Assembly (NCBI GenBank): GCA_041689935.1 | Contig: JBDNFI010000045.1 | Location: 1 to 64,000, forward strand | Direction: 5' to 3' | DNA: 64,000 bases | DNA from: CAXBDP01 sp041689935 | Lineage (GTDB): Bacteria; Bacteroidota; Bacteroidia; Cytophagales; Cyclobacteriaceae | Part shown: positions 1 to 9,785 of the stretch, in pieces | How the letters are laid out: each line of letters starts with the position of its first letter | How positions within the stretch are numbered: the first letter of the stretch is position 1 | The notes under the pieces: model-generated | What the model saw: the letters and a program-made list of their open reading frames with translations, nothing else | Databases searched by the model: none | What the model was told of the DNA's origin: nothing | Program-made: the position numbers and the translations under genes

Positions 1-245
1 AAATAATTATTGAGTATATTTGACATCGATATTGGCTTGTTTTGCGACTTCAAGATACTGAATTTCAGTATCTTGACCAATATCATTCCTGTTTTATTTC
101 ATCGTTTAACAGCCTAAGTAATTTCACCCAACGGGTTAATACTATATTCTACTCTTCTAACATACTGATAAAACTAGCTCAACTTGAGGATATCTATTAC
201 ATTCTAACGAGTTTTAAGTAAATTGTTTGCCAAACCTCCCGCTTT

Positions 246-1538
246 ATGAAACTCAATAGAAGAAATTTTATCTCTGGACTAGCTGGGGCAAGCAGTCTTT
301 TGTCAATCAAAGGGCTCAGCCAAACCATTATAAATTCGGAAGTGACCGAAAGCCTAGCCAAATTGAAAAAGGGCTCTATAAATGATGTATTACATAATGA
401 AGATATTTGGAACGGCATAAGGCAGGCATTTACCCTCAACCCTACCATTATCAATTTAAATAATGGTGGGGTAAGTCCACAGCCCAAGGTAGTTCAAGAT
501 GCGATGGATAGGTATTATAGATATAGTAATGAAGGCCCTACCTATTTTATGTGGCGGATATTAGATCAAGGAAGAGAGCCTTTAAGAAATGCGTTAGCAG
601 ATTTTGCTGGCTGCTCGGCTGATGAATTGGCGATAAATAGAAATACTACAGAGGCATTGGATAATATAATATTTGGCTTGTATTTGAAAGCAGGTGATGA
701 GGTGATTCTTACCAAGCAGGACTACCCAAATATGATCCAAGCGTGGAAGCAAAGAGAAATGCGGGAGGGAATAGTCTTGAAATGGCTCAGTTTTGATTTG
801 CCTATTGAAGATGAACAGCAATTTGTGGATGCTTTTGTCAATGCAGTTACTCCCAAAACGAAGGTGTTTCATATTACACACATGATTAATTGGACAGGGC
901 AAATTTTGCCGGTTCGTAAGCTCTGCGACGAAGCGCGGAAAAGAGCTATTTTTTCTGTAGTAGATGGCGCACACACTTTTGGTCATATCGAATTTAAAAT
1001 TCCAGATTTGGCATGCGATGCATTTGGAACGAGTCTCCACAAATGGCTTTGCGCACCCTTTGGTACGGGGCTACTTTATATCCGAAAGGAAAAAATAGGT
1101 GATATCTGGCCATTGATGCCAAATGTGGATCCAAAAAGTAGTGATATTCGAAAATTTGAAAATATAGGGACACGCTCCTTCGCTCCTGAGCAAGCCATAG
1201 CTACAGCATTGGATTTTCATTTGGCCATAGGCAGTAAAATAAAGCAAGAACGGCTTCATTTCCTTACTCGGTATTGGGCCGAAAAAGTAATTTCTCATCC
1301 CAAAATAACTTTAAATACCTCCTTGAATCCCAAATTCGCTTGTGCTTTAGCAAGTGTAAGCATTGCTGGTTATGAACCGGGAGAGATTTCTAGTTACTTG
1401 TTTACAAATTACAAAATTCATACTACCTCCATCGTTTGGGAAAATATTAGTGGGGTGAGGATTACACCACATATATATACCCTTACCAAAGATTTAGATA
1501 AATTGGTAGAGGCGTTATTAGCAAAGGCAAATTCATAA
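246..1538 (+). CDS. Tat-exported class V aminotransferase (isopenicillin-N epimerase-like)
   Basis: A 430-residue PLP enzyme of the class V aminotransferase/cysteine desulfurase superfamily, CefD-like subgroup. The N terminus MKLNRRNFISG is a twin-arginine signal followed by a hydrophobic stretch ending near SLLSIKGLSQ, so it is probably exported folded to the periplasm. Asp240 in VVDGAH should contact the PLP ring nitrogen. Lys266 in SLHKWLCAPFG is the likely Schiff-base lysine. The substrate cannot be told from sequence; members of this exported group are usually annotated only as aminotransferase. The stop codon abuts the ATG of the next gene, so the two are probably cotranscribed. A GCGGGAGG-family octamer (CCTCCCGC) lies four bases before the ATG, where a ribosome-binding site would be, but in the opposite orientation. 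Confidence 0.88.
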   Translation: MKLNRRNFISGLAGASSLLSIKGLSQTIINSEVTESLAKLKKGSINDVLHNEDIWNGIRQAFTLNPTIINLNNGGVSPQPKVVQDAMDRYYRYSNEGPTYFMWRILDQGREPLRNALADFAGCSADELAINRNTTEALDNIIFGLYLKAGDEVILTKQDYPNMIQAWKQREMREGIVLKWLSFDLPIEDEQQFVDAFVNAVTPKTKVFHITHMINWTGQILPVRKLCDEARKRAIFSVVDGAHTFGHIEFKIPDLACDAFGTSLHKWLCAPFGTGLLYIRKEKIGDIWPLMPNVDPKSSDIRKFENIGTRSFAPEQAIATALDFHLAIGSKIKQERLHFLTRYWAEKVISHPKITLNTSLNPKFACALASVSIAGYEPGEISSYLFTNYKIHTTSIVWENISGVRITPHIYTLTKDLDKLVEALLAKANS

Positions 1539-2339
1539 ATGGTGAAATATTATAGAGTATCCATAATTGGTTCGGGAAATGTAGCATGGCATCTTTCTAG
1601 GGCGTTGGAAGACGCAGGACATTTTGTTTTGGAAGTTTATTCTAGAGATATAAAAAATGCCCGTGCACTAACTAGCCGACTATATGATGCTGAAGCAGTA
1701 GAGAGTTTAGATTTTTCAGAAAGTCTTGCAGAGATATTTATTCTCGCGGTTTCAGACTCGGCCATTCAAGAAATTTCTAGTGAAATTATTTTACCAGATA
1801 ATGTCATCATTGCTCATACATCTGGTGCCATGCCTATTTCTACATTAGGGTATGCACCTACTGAACACTTAGGTGTGTTTTATCCGCTCCAAACATTTAG
1901 CAAGGTGAAGGAGGTAAATTGGAAAGTCATCCCAATTTTAATCGAAGCCGAAAGTAGCGAGGCTTCTAAAGCTCTAAATGCATTAGGCGAAAGTATAAGC
2001 AGCAAGGTGCTAGCGATGAGTTCGATCAAGAGGCAAGCAATTCATTTATCGGCAGTTTTTGCATCCAATTTTACGACCTATATTTTGAGTCTATCAGAAG
2101 AAATATTGATGGAGAGGAAGCTCGACTTCGATTTATTAAAACCACTCATTGCTGAAACCATAAATAAATGTTTTGATATGAGTCCGTTTGCTGCGCTTAC
2201 TGGCCCAGCACGACGAGGTGATATGGAAACCTTAAATACACATATTCAAATGTTAGATAATAATAAAAGCCAAAAGGAGGTATACAAAGTTCTCAGTCAA
2301 CAGATATTAGACACCTATTTTGATGATTTTAAAAAATGA
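1539..2339 (+). CDS. DUF2520 Rossmann-like oxidoreductase
   Basis: A 266-residue cytoplasmic protein with an N-terminal NAD(P)-binding Rossmann fold (residues about 5-25, motif IIGSGNVAWHL) and a helical C-terminal half of the DUF2520 type, as in F420-dependent NADP oxidoreductase and ketopantoate reductase-like folds. The HTSGAMPIS and GVFYPLQTFSK stretches are typical of this family. No substrate is established for the family. The ATG follows directly on the TAA of the aminotransferase, so coupling is likely. I see no signal peptide, and length is normal for the family. Confidence 0.85.
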   Translation: MVKYYRVSIIGSGNVAWHLSRALEDAGHFVLEVYSRDIKNARALTSRLYDAEAVESLDFSESLAEIFILAVSDSAIQEISSEIILPDNVIIAHTSGAMPISTLGYAPTEHLGVFYPLQTFSKVKEVNWKVIPILIEAESSEASKALNALGESISSKVLAMSSIKRQAIHLSAVFASNFTTYILSLSEEILMERKLDFDLLKPLIAETINKCFDMSPFAALTGPARRGDMETLNTHIQMLDNNKSQKEVYKVLSQQILDTYFDDFKK

Positions 2340-2486
2340 ATCTGATTATTTGTTGTATTTGATTTCCATTACTTATAACTTTATAAGTGTTTTGGTATAT
2401 TCTTGCGTAACTGCAAGGTTTATGTAATAACGAACACTCTTAAGCCAAAGATTTCAGTAGATTTAATTTTAAACCTATCGTCAGCC

Positions 2487-4529
2487 ATGACAAAAATTTT
2501 TACTATCAGCATTTTTTTAACTTTTATGGCATCGATTGCCATAGCTCAAGATGTACAATGGGCCTCGAAAGTACAGGAATTTTCGAGTCAATTTCAGAAA
2601 GAGGGTTTTCCTGGTCCATATTTTTCAAATCAGCAACTGCTCAATAGTCCAAATGCAATGCCAGCAGGAGGTAGAAGAGCCAATGCTTGGATGCCTTACG
2701 AATCAGCAGGCCGAGAGACAATCAAGGTCGGTTTCCATCGCCCACAGAGGGTAAGTCAGATTGCTATTTCCGAATCCTTCAATGCTTCTGCAATAAAAGA
2801 AGTGTATGTTTATGATTTTCAGGATGTCCCGTATTTGGTGTATACGCAGGAGCCATCTTTGGTAGCAGAGAATGGTCGTGTGCTGAATATCTACATGAAT
2901 CAAACACTTTATGATGTCTATTCAGTGAGGGTTATTTTGGATGGATCTGCCATTGGAGATTACTACGGAATTGACGCAATCGGCATTTCGGAATCAAAAG
3001 AGCCAATCGAAGCCAAAATTATGTTGGCTGAAGACATGAATCCTCTTTTTATCGCCGAAAGAGTTTCTGAAAGCGTAAATAGTCCCTTCAGCGAAACCTC
3101 ACCTATTTATGTTCCTGATAGCAAAACATTATATTTTAGTAGAGCTGAGCACCCAGAAAATGCGGGTGGCATAGAAGATCCAATGGATATATGGTATTCT
3201 ACGTACAATCCATCTACTGGGGATTGGAGTGTAGCTCAAAATATCGGAACTACGCTAAACAATAGTGGGTCAAACTTTATAACTTCGGTTAGATCAAATG
3301 GGCCAAATTTCGTTGCCATCTTGGGCAACACTTATAAAGGTGATGGAACAATGAGGACTGGGGTTTCACTCACAGCAAAACCAGCAACTGCCGGCCAAGA
3401 TGCTTGGGAAGAACCTGCTAGATTTAAAATTGAAGATGATTATAATTTCAGCGAAAGAGTGGACTTTACTCTTTCCGAAAACAGAAGGGTTTTAATTATG
3501 TCTGCTCAAAGAAACGAAGGCCGTGGAGATAGAGATCTATGGGTTAGTTTTCTTCAGGAAAATGGTAATTTTTCAAAGCCTTTAAATTTGGGAGGAAATA
3601 TTAACACTGCTTGCGAAGACGCATCCCCTTATTTAGCTCCCGATTTTAAAACAATGTATTTCTCTTCATGTGGACATGCTGGCTATGGCGGTATGGATAT
3701 TTACATGACCAAAAGATTAGACGATTCTTGGACCAACTGGTCAACACCGATAAACCTTGGGCCACTTGTAAATGGTGCTGAAGATGAAATAGATTTCAAC
3801 TCAACCCCTGACGGAAAGGAATTTTATTTCTCACGCGGAGATAAAAATGGTGACATGGATATTTTAAGATCGACTTCTCCGTTATTCAAAAACCCACCAC
3901 ATCAAGTGCGTATTATCGGTAAAGTTTACGATAACGAGAACAAGGATCCATTGAATGGAAGAATTGCTTATTATGATAAGGATAACAATCTAATTGGCTA
4001 CGCGAATACTAATCCTTCCGGATACTATGAAATATTCCTTGATGCAGAATCTACCTACACCTACAAAATGGAAGTAGATTGCTATGAGAATTTTACATCT
4101 AGTATGAATCTAGATATCCCGAAGGATTCTACTCTTGCACTCGTTGATTTGTACTTGGATCCTATTTACTTGGAAAGCTCTCAAGATTTGGCTGTATTCT
4201 TCAATTTGGGCTCTGCTGATCTCAGAATGGATGAGTCAAATCAGCAATTTGATTTACTTTTCAACTTCCTTCGTTCGAATCCAGGTGTATCTGTCGAAAT
4301 TGAAGGCCACACTTGTACCATTGGTGGGGAAGATTTAAATAACAAATTGTCTATGGAAAGGGCTAATTCTGTTCGTCAAGAAATGATCAGGCGAGGAATT
4401 GATGGATTCAGAGTGAATTCAGCAGGATTTGGTTACGCCCAACCAAGAGCTAGTAATGATACGGAAGAAGGTCGTGAGCAAAACCGAAGGGTAGAGTTTA
4501 CCATTAAACAAAACACAAAATGTAATTAA
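2487..4529 (+). CDS. OmpA family outer-membrane protein with PD40 repeats
   Basis: The reading frame is open from 2403, but the start chosen at 2487 gives a proper signal peptide (MTKIFTISIFLTF...AIAQ) and a 680-residue product. After an N-terminal discoidin-like part come WD40-like PD40 strands (YVPDSKTLYFSR, LAPDFKTMYFSS, STPDGKEFYFSR), then a carboxypeptidase-regulatory-like beta domain (around VRIIGKVYDNENKDPLNGR). The C-terminal OmpA peptidoglycan-binding domain carries IEGHT, LSMERANSVRQ and the closing EQNRRVEF. This architecture is common in Bacteroidota, including PorE-like and gliding-associated proteins, and probably links the outer membrane or an outer-membrane complex to peptidoglycan. 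A strong terminator follows 17 bases after the stop. Confidence 0.9.
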   Translation: MTKIFTISIFLTFMASIAIAQDVQWASKVQEFSSQFQKEGFPGPYFSNQQLLNSPNAMPAGGRRANAWMPYESAGRETIKVGFHRPQRVSQIAISESFNASAIKEVYVYDFQDVPYLVYTQEPSLVAENGRVLNIYMNQTLYDVYSVRVILDGSAIGDYYGIDAIGISESKEPIEAKIMLAEDMNPLFIAERVSESVNSPFSETSPIYVPDSKTLYFSRAEHPENAGGIEDPMDIWYSTYNPSTGDWSVAQNIGTTLNNSGSNFITSVRSNGPNFVAILGNTYKGDGTMRTGVSLTAKPATAGQDAWEEPARFKIEDDYNFSERVDFTLSENRRVLIMSAQRNEGRGDRDLWVSFLQENGNFSKPLNLGGNINTACEDASPYLAPDFKTMYFSSCGHAGYGGMDIYMTKRLDDSWTNWSTPINLGPLVNGAEDEIDFNSTPDGKEFYFSRGDKNGDMDILRSTSPLFKNPPHQVRIIGKVYDNENKDPLNGRIAYYDKDNNLIGYANTNPSGYYEIFLDAESTYTYKMEVDCYENFTSSMNLDIPKDSTLALVDLYLDPIYLESSQDLAVFFNLGSADLRMDESNQQFDLLFNFLRSNPGVSVEIEGHTCTIGGEDLNNKLSMERANSVRQEMIRRGIDGFRVNSAGFGYAQPRASNDTEEGREQNRRVEFTIKQNTKCN

Positions 4530-4545
4530 TAAGAACCTGAATATT

Positions 4546-4584
4546 AAAACACAAAAGCCACTCATTGAGTGGCTTTTGTGTTTT
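4546..4584. terminator. Bidirectional rho-independent terminator
   Basis: A near-perfect inverted repeat (AAAACACAAAAGCCACTC ... GAGTGGCTTTTGTGTTTT) with a three-base loop, T-rich on both sides, directly after the OmpA-family gene. Confidence 0.85.
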
Positions 4585-4767
4585 AATAGATTTGAATAGT
4601 TGATTTTTACCCTCCCGCTTTTTCTTATATCAGTGTCAACCTGAACCATGATCGCCCAAATAACTAGCTATTCATTTTAGGAAGAGGACTTTTTTCAATC
4701 ACTACGGCTATCTTATTTCTTTGTCTTCGAAAAAAAATGATTTATCTTTCTAGAACAGCACAGAAAA

Positions 4768-6207
4768 ATGACGAATTCAGACATAATGACTGATAGGCTA
4801 ATTGACAAGATCAACTATGCCTTTCGTGTCCAGCAGAAGCAGACCAAAATTACTAGACTAGAGACGTATAAGGAGCGAATAGCAAAACTTAAAAAGCTTG
4901 AGTCCTGGATAAAAGACAATAGAGGCCGAATAAAGGCGGCTATTTATAAGGATTTCAGTAAACCCCCTGAGGAGGTTGACTTGACAGAAATTTTTCCTGT
5001 TTTGGCAGACATCAATTATAATATTAAGCACGTTCAAAAGTGGATGAAGCCGCAAAAAGTACACACCCCGCTAACTCTTTTGGGCACAAGATCATATGTA
5101 CAATTTGAACCAAAAGGAGTATGCTTAATCATTTCACCTTGGAACTATCCGTTTCAATTAGTAGTTAGTCCGCTTATTTCGGCGATTGCAGCTGGAAATA
5201 CGGCAATTTTGAAACCTTCAGAAATGACACCTAACACGTCAAAGTTGATCCTTGAAATGTGCGAAGAGGTATTTGAGCCCACTGTCGTCGTGGCGTTTGA
5301 AGGAGCCGTAGAAGTCTCCAAAGCACTGTTAGAGTTGCCTTTCGACCATATTTTCTTTACGGGAAGCCCAGCCATAGGCAAAATTGTAATGGCTGCCGCG
5401 GCTAAAAACCTCACTTCAGTTACGCTTGAGTTAGGCGGGAAATCTCCCACGATCATTGATGAAACAGCTGATTTGGTAGATGCAGCTGAGAAAATTGTGT
5501 ATAGCAAATTTGTCAATAACGGGCAAACCTGCATTGCTCCTGATTACTTAATTGTGGATCAAACGATTGAAAATGATCTTGTGGAGGAACTTCGAAAGGT
5601 AATAAGTAAAATGTTCGATCATGACGGGAAGGGTATTGAAAATTCTCCAAATTATGCCCGCATTGTAAACGAGAAGCATTATTTCCGATTAGTCGATTTG
5701 ATAGACTCTGCAGTTTTGGCGGGAGCAGAAATAGCGGCAGGAGGTAATTTTAACGTCGAACAGCGGTTTATCTCGCCAACAATCATCCAGAATATCCCAA
5801 AGGGTTCAGCACTCTTGGATGAGGAAATCTTCGGACCGATTTTGCCCATCATCATCTACTCCAATATGCAGGAATGTGTTGATTTTATTAATGATAGACC
5901 AAAACCACTCGCACAGTATATTTTTTCTAAATCTTCAGATAATCAACAATTTATTTTAAGGAATACTAGCGCGGGAGGAGTGTGCGTCAATGATTGTATG
6001 ATCCACTTTATGAATCATGAATTGCCATTCGGTGGCGTAAATAATAGTGGAATTGGTAAATCTCACGGACTGTTTGGTTTTAAAGAGTTTTCCAATGAAA
6101 AAGGAATTATGAAGCAAAGAATTGGTCGCACAGCCATCAAGCCACTGTATCCACCTTACACCTCCACTTCTCGACGAATAATTGATTTCCTAATGAAATA
6201 CTTTTAA
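4768..6207 (+). CDS. Aldehyde dehydrogenase, ALDH3-like
   Basis: A 479-residue NAD(P)-dependent aldehyde dehydrogenase that oxidises an aldehyde to the acid. The signatures are complete: Asn126 in SPWNYP, the FTGSPAIG cofactor loop (about 197-204), the general base Glu221 in LELGGKSP and the catalytic Cys255 in NGQTCIAPD. The C terminus contains LPFGGVNNSGIGKSHG. Length and the lack of extensions fit class 3 (fatty/aromatic aldehyde) dehydrogenases. It lies three bases from a GMC oxidoreductase gene in the same direction, which suggests sequential alcohol to aldehyde to acid oxidation, perhaps of fatty alcohols. The alternative start at 4786 (MTDRLIDK) is equally plausible. Confidence 0.93.
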   Translation: MTNSDIMTDRLIDKINYAFRVQQKQTKITRLETYKERIAKLKKLESWIKDNRGRIKAAIYKDFSKPPEEVDLTEIFPVLADINYNIKHVQKWMKPQKVHTPLTLLGTRSYVQFEPKGVCLIISPWNYPFQLVVSPLISAIAAGNTAILKPSEMTPNTSKLILEMCEEVFEPTVVVAFEGAVEVSKALLELPFDHIFFTGSPAIGKIVMAAAAKNLTSVTLELGGKSPTIIDETADLVDAAEKIVYSKFVNNGQTCIAPDYLIVDQTIENDLVEELRKVISKMFDHDGKGIENSPNYARIVNEKHYFRLVDLIDSAVLAGAEIAAGGNFNVEQRFISPTIIQNIPKGSALLDEEIFGPILPIIIYSNMQECVDFINDRPKPLAQYIFSKSSDNQQFILRNTSAGGVCVNDCMIHFMNHELPFGGVNNSGIGKSHGLFGFKEFSNEKGIMKQRIGRTAIKPLYPPYTSTSRRIIDFLMKYF

Positions 6208-6210
6208 GAA

Positions 6211-8187
6211 ATGATAGAATGGAAACCTTGGCAGGAAACTTTACTCAAGGAAGTTGCAAATACTTTTGTGCCAGCCATTAAAGGTAAAGAAGGAGCATTT
6301 TGGAAATTTGAAGGTGGTACCATCGCTACGTCCGATTGGATAGCTCTGATCATAAGTCAGCAATCAAAATCTGACCAAAATGAGTTTTTTCAATTATTGA
6401 AATTGATGAAAAGTCCTTTGCTAGGGCTTACTTGGAGGGGTGGATTTAGGAATTTTATCTCCTTAAGCCATGAAGAAAGAGAACAATTGTTTTTGAGTTG
6501 GTCCAAAAGCAAGCAGGGAAAATTGAGAAAGAGTTTCGTTTCACTCAAAAAGATTTTCACCTTTCTTTCTTACGGATTGAGCAATACAAACGGCCATCCT
6601 TCTTGGGAGATTATTGGCTTTCCAGGGCCAATCTCCCAGCCTATCGACAAGGCGAAGCCAATATCCCTTTTTCACCCGCAAAACACTGATCAGATCGTAA
6701 CGCAAGTTCTGGTAATTGGGAGTGGAGCGGGAGGAGGAGTAATCGCTGGAGAGCTAAGTAAGGCAGGCTTGGACGTTTTGGTAGTGGAGAAAGGCAGCTA
6801 TTATAATGAAGCCGATTTTAACCAGCGTGAAGCCGAAATGGTAAGCAAACTTTATGAGCAATCTGGCGCTTTAAATTCCCGTGATGGAGGTATTGTGGCA
6901 TTGGCTGGTAGCTGTTTGGGAGGAGGAACTACTGTAAATTGGGCTGGTTCATTTCAAACTCCTGACTTTATCAGGCAAGAATGGGCACATGTTCATGGCA
7001 ATTCTTTTTTTGCAGAAGAGTCTTTTCAACATAGCTTAGAGATGGTTTCCCAAAGAATTTCTGTTCAATCAGGGTATGGCTACCACAATCCACAGAATGC
7101 AGCATTGTATGAAGCATCTAAAAAACTCGGACATAAAATAGGTATTGTACCTATAAATCAGAAGTTGCCTGATAGGGATACCATAGACAGATTAGGTTTT
7201 GGAAGTTTGGGTGATCAATATGGTGATAAGCAAGGCACCTTGAAAACGTATCTTCAGGATGCTTTTGAAAATGGAGCCAGAATAATGGCCAATACTGAAA
7301 TACAAAAGTTGATTATTGAAGGTGGAAGAATTAAGGGCGCTGAAGGCATTTATACTGGCACGGATGGTAATAAAAAGACGATTAAAATTTTGGCTGACCG
7401 AGTGTTTGTTTGTGCTGGATCTATCCATACGCCCGCATTGCTTATAAGGAGTGGCCTTACGCATCTGCAAATTGGGCGAAATCTTTATCTACATCCTACA
7501 GTGGGTATAGCTGCTCACTATAAGCAGGAAATGAATTCTTGGTATGGACCCATGATGAGTGCTGTAAATGACGAGTTTACAAGAGTTACGGATGATTACG
7601 GATTCAAGCTAGAAACTCCTCCAATGCAACTTGGCCAACTTGCCATGTCGATGCCCTGGACCTCTGGTTTTCAGCACAAAAATATGATGCTTAGAGCCAA
7701 AAATTTAGGAAGTTTTATTGTTTTGGCAAGGGATAAATTTGCAGGCAAAATTACCGTAGATGTACATGGAAAACCTAGCATTTTGTACAATCTACATAGC
7801 TTTGATCGAGATCATTTGCTCAAGGGAATGATTGAAGCAACGAATATCCATTTAACAGCTGGCGCAGAGGAAGTATATTTTCCTCATAATAGTATGCGAA
7901 GCTATATCAAAGAGCAAGGCATAGAGCACCTTGATGACTTGGCAAATGGTATAAAGGATTGGGGATGGTTGCCAAATCAATTTATGTTATTTACTGCTCA
8001 TCAAATGGGTACCTGTAGGATGGGTTCAAATGATAAAAAAGACCCTTTGAAACCAAATGGAGAAATGCGGGAGGTTAAGAATCTATATGTAGCTGATGCA
8101 AGCACATTTCCATCAGCAAGTGGCGCTAATCCCATGCTTACTATTATGGCTATTGCACATCATATTGCCAATGAGCTTGTCGGATAA
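6211..8187 (+). CDS. GMC family FAD-dependent alcohol oxidoreductase
   Basis: A 658-residue protein with an N-terminal helical region (about 1-160) and then the FAD-binding dinucleotide fold VLVIGSGAGGGVIAGEL (about 166-182). The second GMC signature region is SCLGGGTTVNWAGSF. The C-terminal active-site segment has HQMGTCRMG (about 596) and ASGANPMLTIMAIAHHIA near the end, supplying the usual His/Asn pair. Size and the N-terminal helical domain resemble long-chain fatty alcohol oxidases rather than choline dehydrogenases. Coupling to the aldehyde dehydrogenase supports alcohol oxidation. No signal peptide is visible. It is convergent with the photolyase gene with a single base between the stops. 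Substrate is inference. Confidence 0.9.
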   Translation: MIEWKPWQETLLKEVANTFVPAIKGKEGAFWKFEGGTIATSDWIALIISQQSKSDQNEFFQLLKLMKSPLLGLTWRGGFRNFISLSHEEREQLFLSWSKSKQGKLRKSFVSLKKIFTFLSYGLSNTNGHPSWEIIGFPGPISQPIDKAKPISLFHPQNTDQIVTQVLVIGSGAGGGVIAGELSKAGLDVLVVEKGSYYNEADFNQREAEMVSKLYEQSGALNSRDGGIVALAGSCLGGGTTVNWAGSFQTPDFIRQEWAHVHGNSFFAEESFQHSLEMVSQRISVQSGYGYHNPQNAALYEASKKLGHKIGIVPINQKLPDRDTIDRLGFGSLGDQYGDKQGTLKTYLQDAFENGARIMANTEIQKLIIEGGRIKGAEGIYTGTDGNKKTIKILADRVFVCAGSIHTPALLIRSGLTHLQIGRNLYLHPTVGIAAHYKQEMNSWYGPMMSAVNDEFTRVTDDYGFKLETPPMQLGQLAMSMPWTSGFQHKNMMLRAKNLGSFIVLARDKFAGKITVDVHGKPSILYNLHSFDRDHLLKGMIEATNIHLTAGAEEVYFPHNSMRSYIKEQGIEHLDDLANGIKDWGWLPNQFMLFTAHQMGTCRMGSNDKKDPLKPNGEMREVKNLYVADASTFPSASGANPMLTIMAIAHHIANELVG

Positions 8188-8188
8188 T

Positions 8189-9742
8189 TTACAGCGAGTT
8201 GAGATTTTCAAGGTATTTTTCTGCCTGAAGTATCAAAGCAGTTCTGTTTGATTCCTTCATCTTGTCCAATGTAGTGTACACGAATCCAATTCGGGGATTT
8301 TTCTCAAGTTTATCTCTATTCACCTGATAGAAATTCCAATAAAGGCTATTGAATGGGCAGGCTTTGTCACCCTCCCGCTTGGTTTTACTGTAATGGCAAG
8401 TTTTGCAGTAATTGCTCATTTTGTCTATATAATTACTAGTGGAAACATAGGGCTTTGTCCCAACTAATCCACCATCTGCAAACTGACTCATGCCTCGTGT
8501 GTTGGTAATTTCAACCCATTCAATGGCATCTATATATATTCCCAAATACCAAAAATCAAGTTCTGTTGGGTCGATTCCTGCGAGCAATGCAAAATTTCCA
8601 GTAATCATCAGTCGCTGAATATGATGAGCGTAAGCATTATCTAAAGAACTATTTATGGTATTGGATAAGCAATTCATCTTTGTGTTGCCATTCCAAAACC
8701 AATCTGGAAGTTTTCTTGTGTGTTCGAAATAATTTAATTGAGCGTATTCGGGCATTTTAGCCCAATAAACCCCTCGCATATATTCCCTCCAGCCCACAAT
8801 TTGCCTAATAAAGCCTTCCACTTGAGAAATGGAAATGGTATTTTGATTTGCTCGCCAATAGTCTATCGTCTTTTGAACCACCTCCAGCGGATGTAGCATT
8901 TTCACATTGATAGAAAAGGAAAGTCTGGAATGATTGAGATAAGCAGAGCGAGTATCCATCATATCCTGATATGTGCCAAAGGCATGAAGATGATTTTGAA
9001 GGAAATATGCTAATAGTTGTAATGATTCTTTGCGATTGACTGGCCAAGGAAAATGTTTTTTATCAATATTTCCTATGCTTGCAATATTCTCCTTTTCAAG
9101 CATTTTTATGATTTCGCTTACGTCTTTATCAAATAATAGTGGATTTGCGGCATTAAAATCCTCTTTCCATCCATGTCGATTTTCATGGTCAAAATTCCAT
9201 TTACCTCCCTCTGGCTCCTTATTGATCATCAATAAATCGTATTTCCGACGCATGCTTCTATAAAAACTCTCCATCAGATAACTTTTTTTTCCTTTGAAGA
9301 AAATGGCCAATTCCTCTCTTGAAGTCAAAAAATGCTCCGAATCAACTGTTGAAATAGGGATTTTTAGATCCTTTTTGATTTGATTCAATTCTTGATCTAA
9401 GCGATACTCATCAGGCAATTGATATTCAAAAGCAGTAAATCTGTTGTTCTCAACCAACCATTTAATATTTGCCGGAATACTTTTCTTATTATCAGGATCA
9501 TCTAAAGAAAGGTAGATGACTTGATGCCCGTTTTCTTGAAGTTCTTTAGCAAAAGCCCTCATAGACATAAAATATGCGACAATTTTCTGAATATGATGCG
9601 TGACATATTCACTTTCGGAATGTGCTTCGACCATCAGGTAGGTGATGTCGGGGGATTGTTTAGAATACCAAGAGTGCTGGCTGTTGAGCTGATCACCAAG
9701 AATTAGACGTAGGGTTTTGGTTGACATGGAATTACTTTGCAA
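8189..9742 (-). CDS. Iron-sulfur bacterial cryptochrome/photolyase (FeS-BCP, PhrB-like)
   Basis: A 517-residue (or 512 if starting at 9727, MSTKTLRLILGDQL) protein of the prokaryotic (6-4) photolyase/cryptochrome-related class. It opens with LRLILGDQLN, typical of this class. Four cysteines, C358, C446, C449 and C462 (MNCLSN, YCKTCHY, ACPFN), have exactly the same spacing as the [4Fe-4S] ligands I recall for Agrobacterium PhrB (C350, C438, C441, C454). The FAD-binding C-terminal core contains RQIVGWREYMRGVYW and HHIQRLMITGNFALLAGI. The expected role is light-driven repair of (6-4) photoproducts or blue-light signalling. A TetR-family gene lies 43 bases upstream in the same direction and may control it. 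Confidence 0.93.
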   Translation of the reverse strand: MQSNSMSTKTLRLILGDQLNSQHSWYSKQSPDITYLMVEAHSESEYVTHHIQKIVAYFMSMRAFAKELQENGHQVIYLSLDDPDNKKSIPANIKWLVENNRFTAFEYQLPDEYRLDQELNQIKKDLKIPISTVDSEHFLTSREELAIFFKGKKSYLMESFYRSMRRKYDLLMINKEPEGGKWNFDHENRHGWKEDFNAANPLLFDKDVSEIIKMLEKENIASIGNIDKKHFPWPVNRKESLQLLAYFLQNHLHAFGTYQDMMDTRSAYLNHSRLSFSINVKMLHPLEVVQKTIDYWRANQNTISISQVEGFIRQIVGWREYMRGVYWAKMPEYAQLNYFEHTRKLPDWFWNGNTKMNCLSNTINSSLDNAYAHHIQRLMITGNFALLAGIDPTELDFWYLGIYIDAIEWVEITNTRGMSQFADGGLVGTKPYVSTSNYIDKMSNYCKTCHYSKTKREGDKACPFNSLYWNFYQVNRDKLEKNPRIGFVYTTLDKMKESNRTALILQAEKYLENLNSL

Positions 9743-9785
9743 GTAAACTCTACCAAAGCCGCAAAGTTTGGAAAAATCTATAAAA

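Noticed and set aside
235..242. CCTCCCGC as a ribosome-binding site for the first gene
   Set aside because: The octamer is in the orientation opposite to a Shine-Dalgarno sequence, and copies of this word lie mostly inside genes.
1..245. A gene or RNA in the first 245 bases
   Set aside because: No frame with a plausible start or composition; only a TATATTTG-like box at 15-22 with no visible -33 partner in the window.
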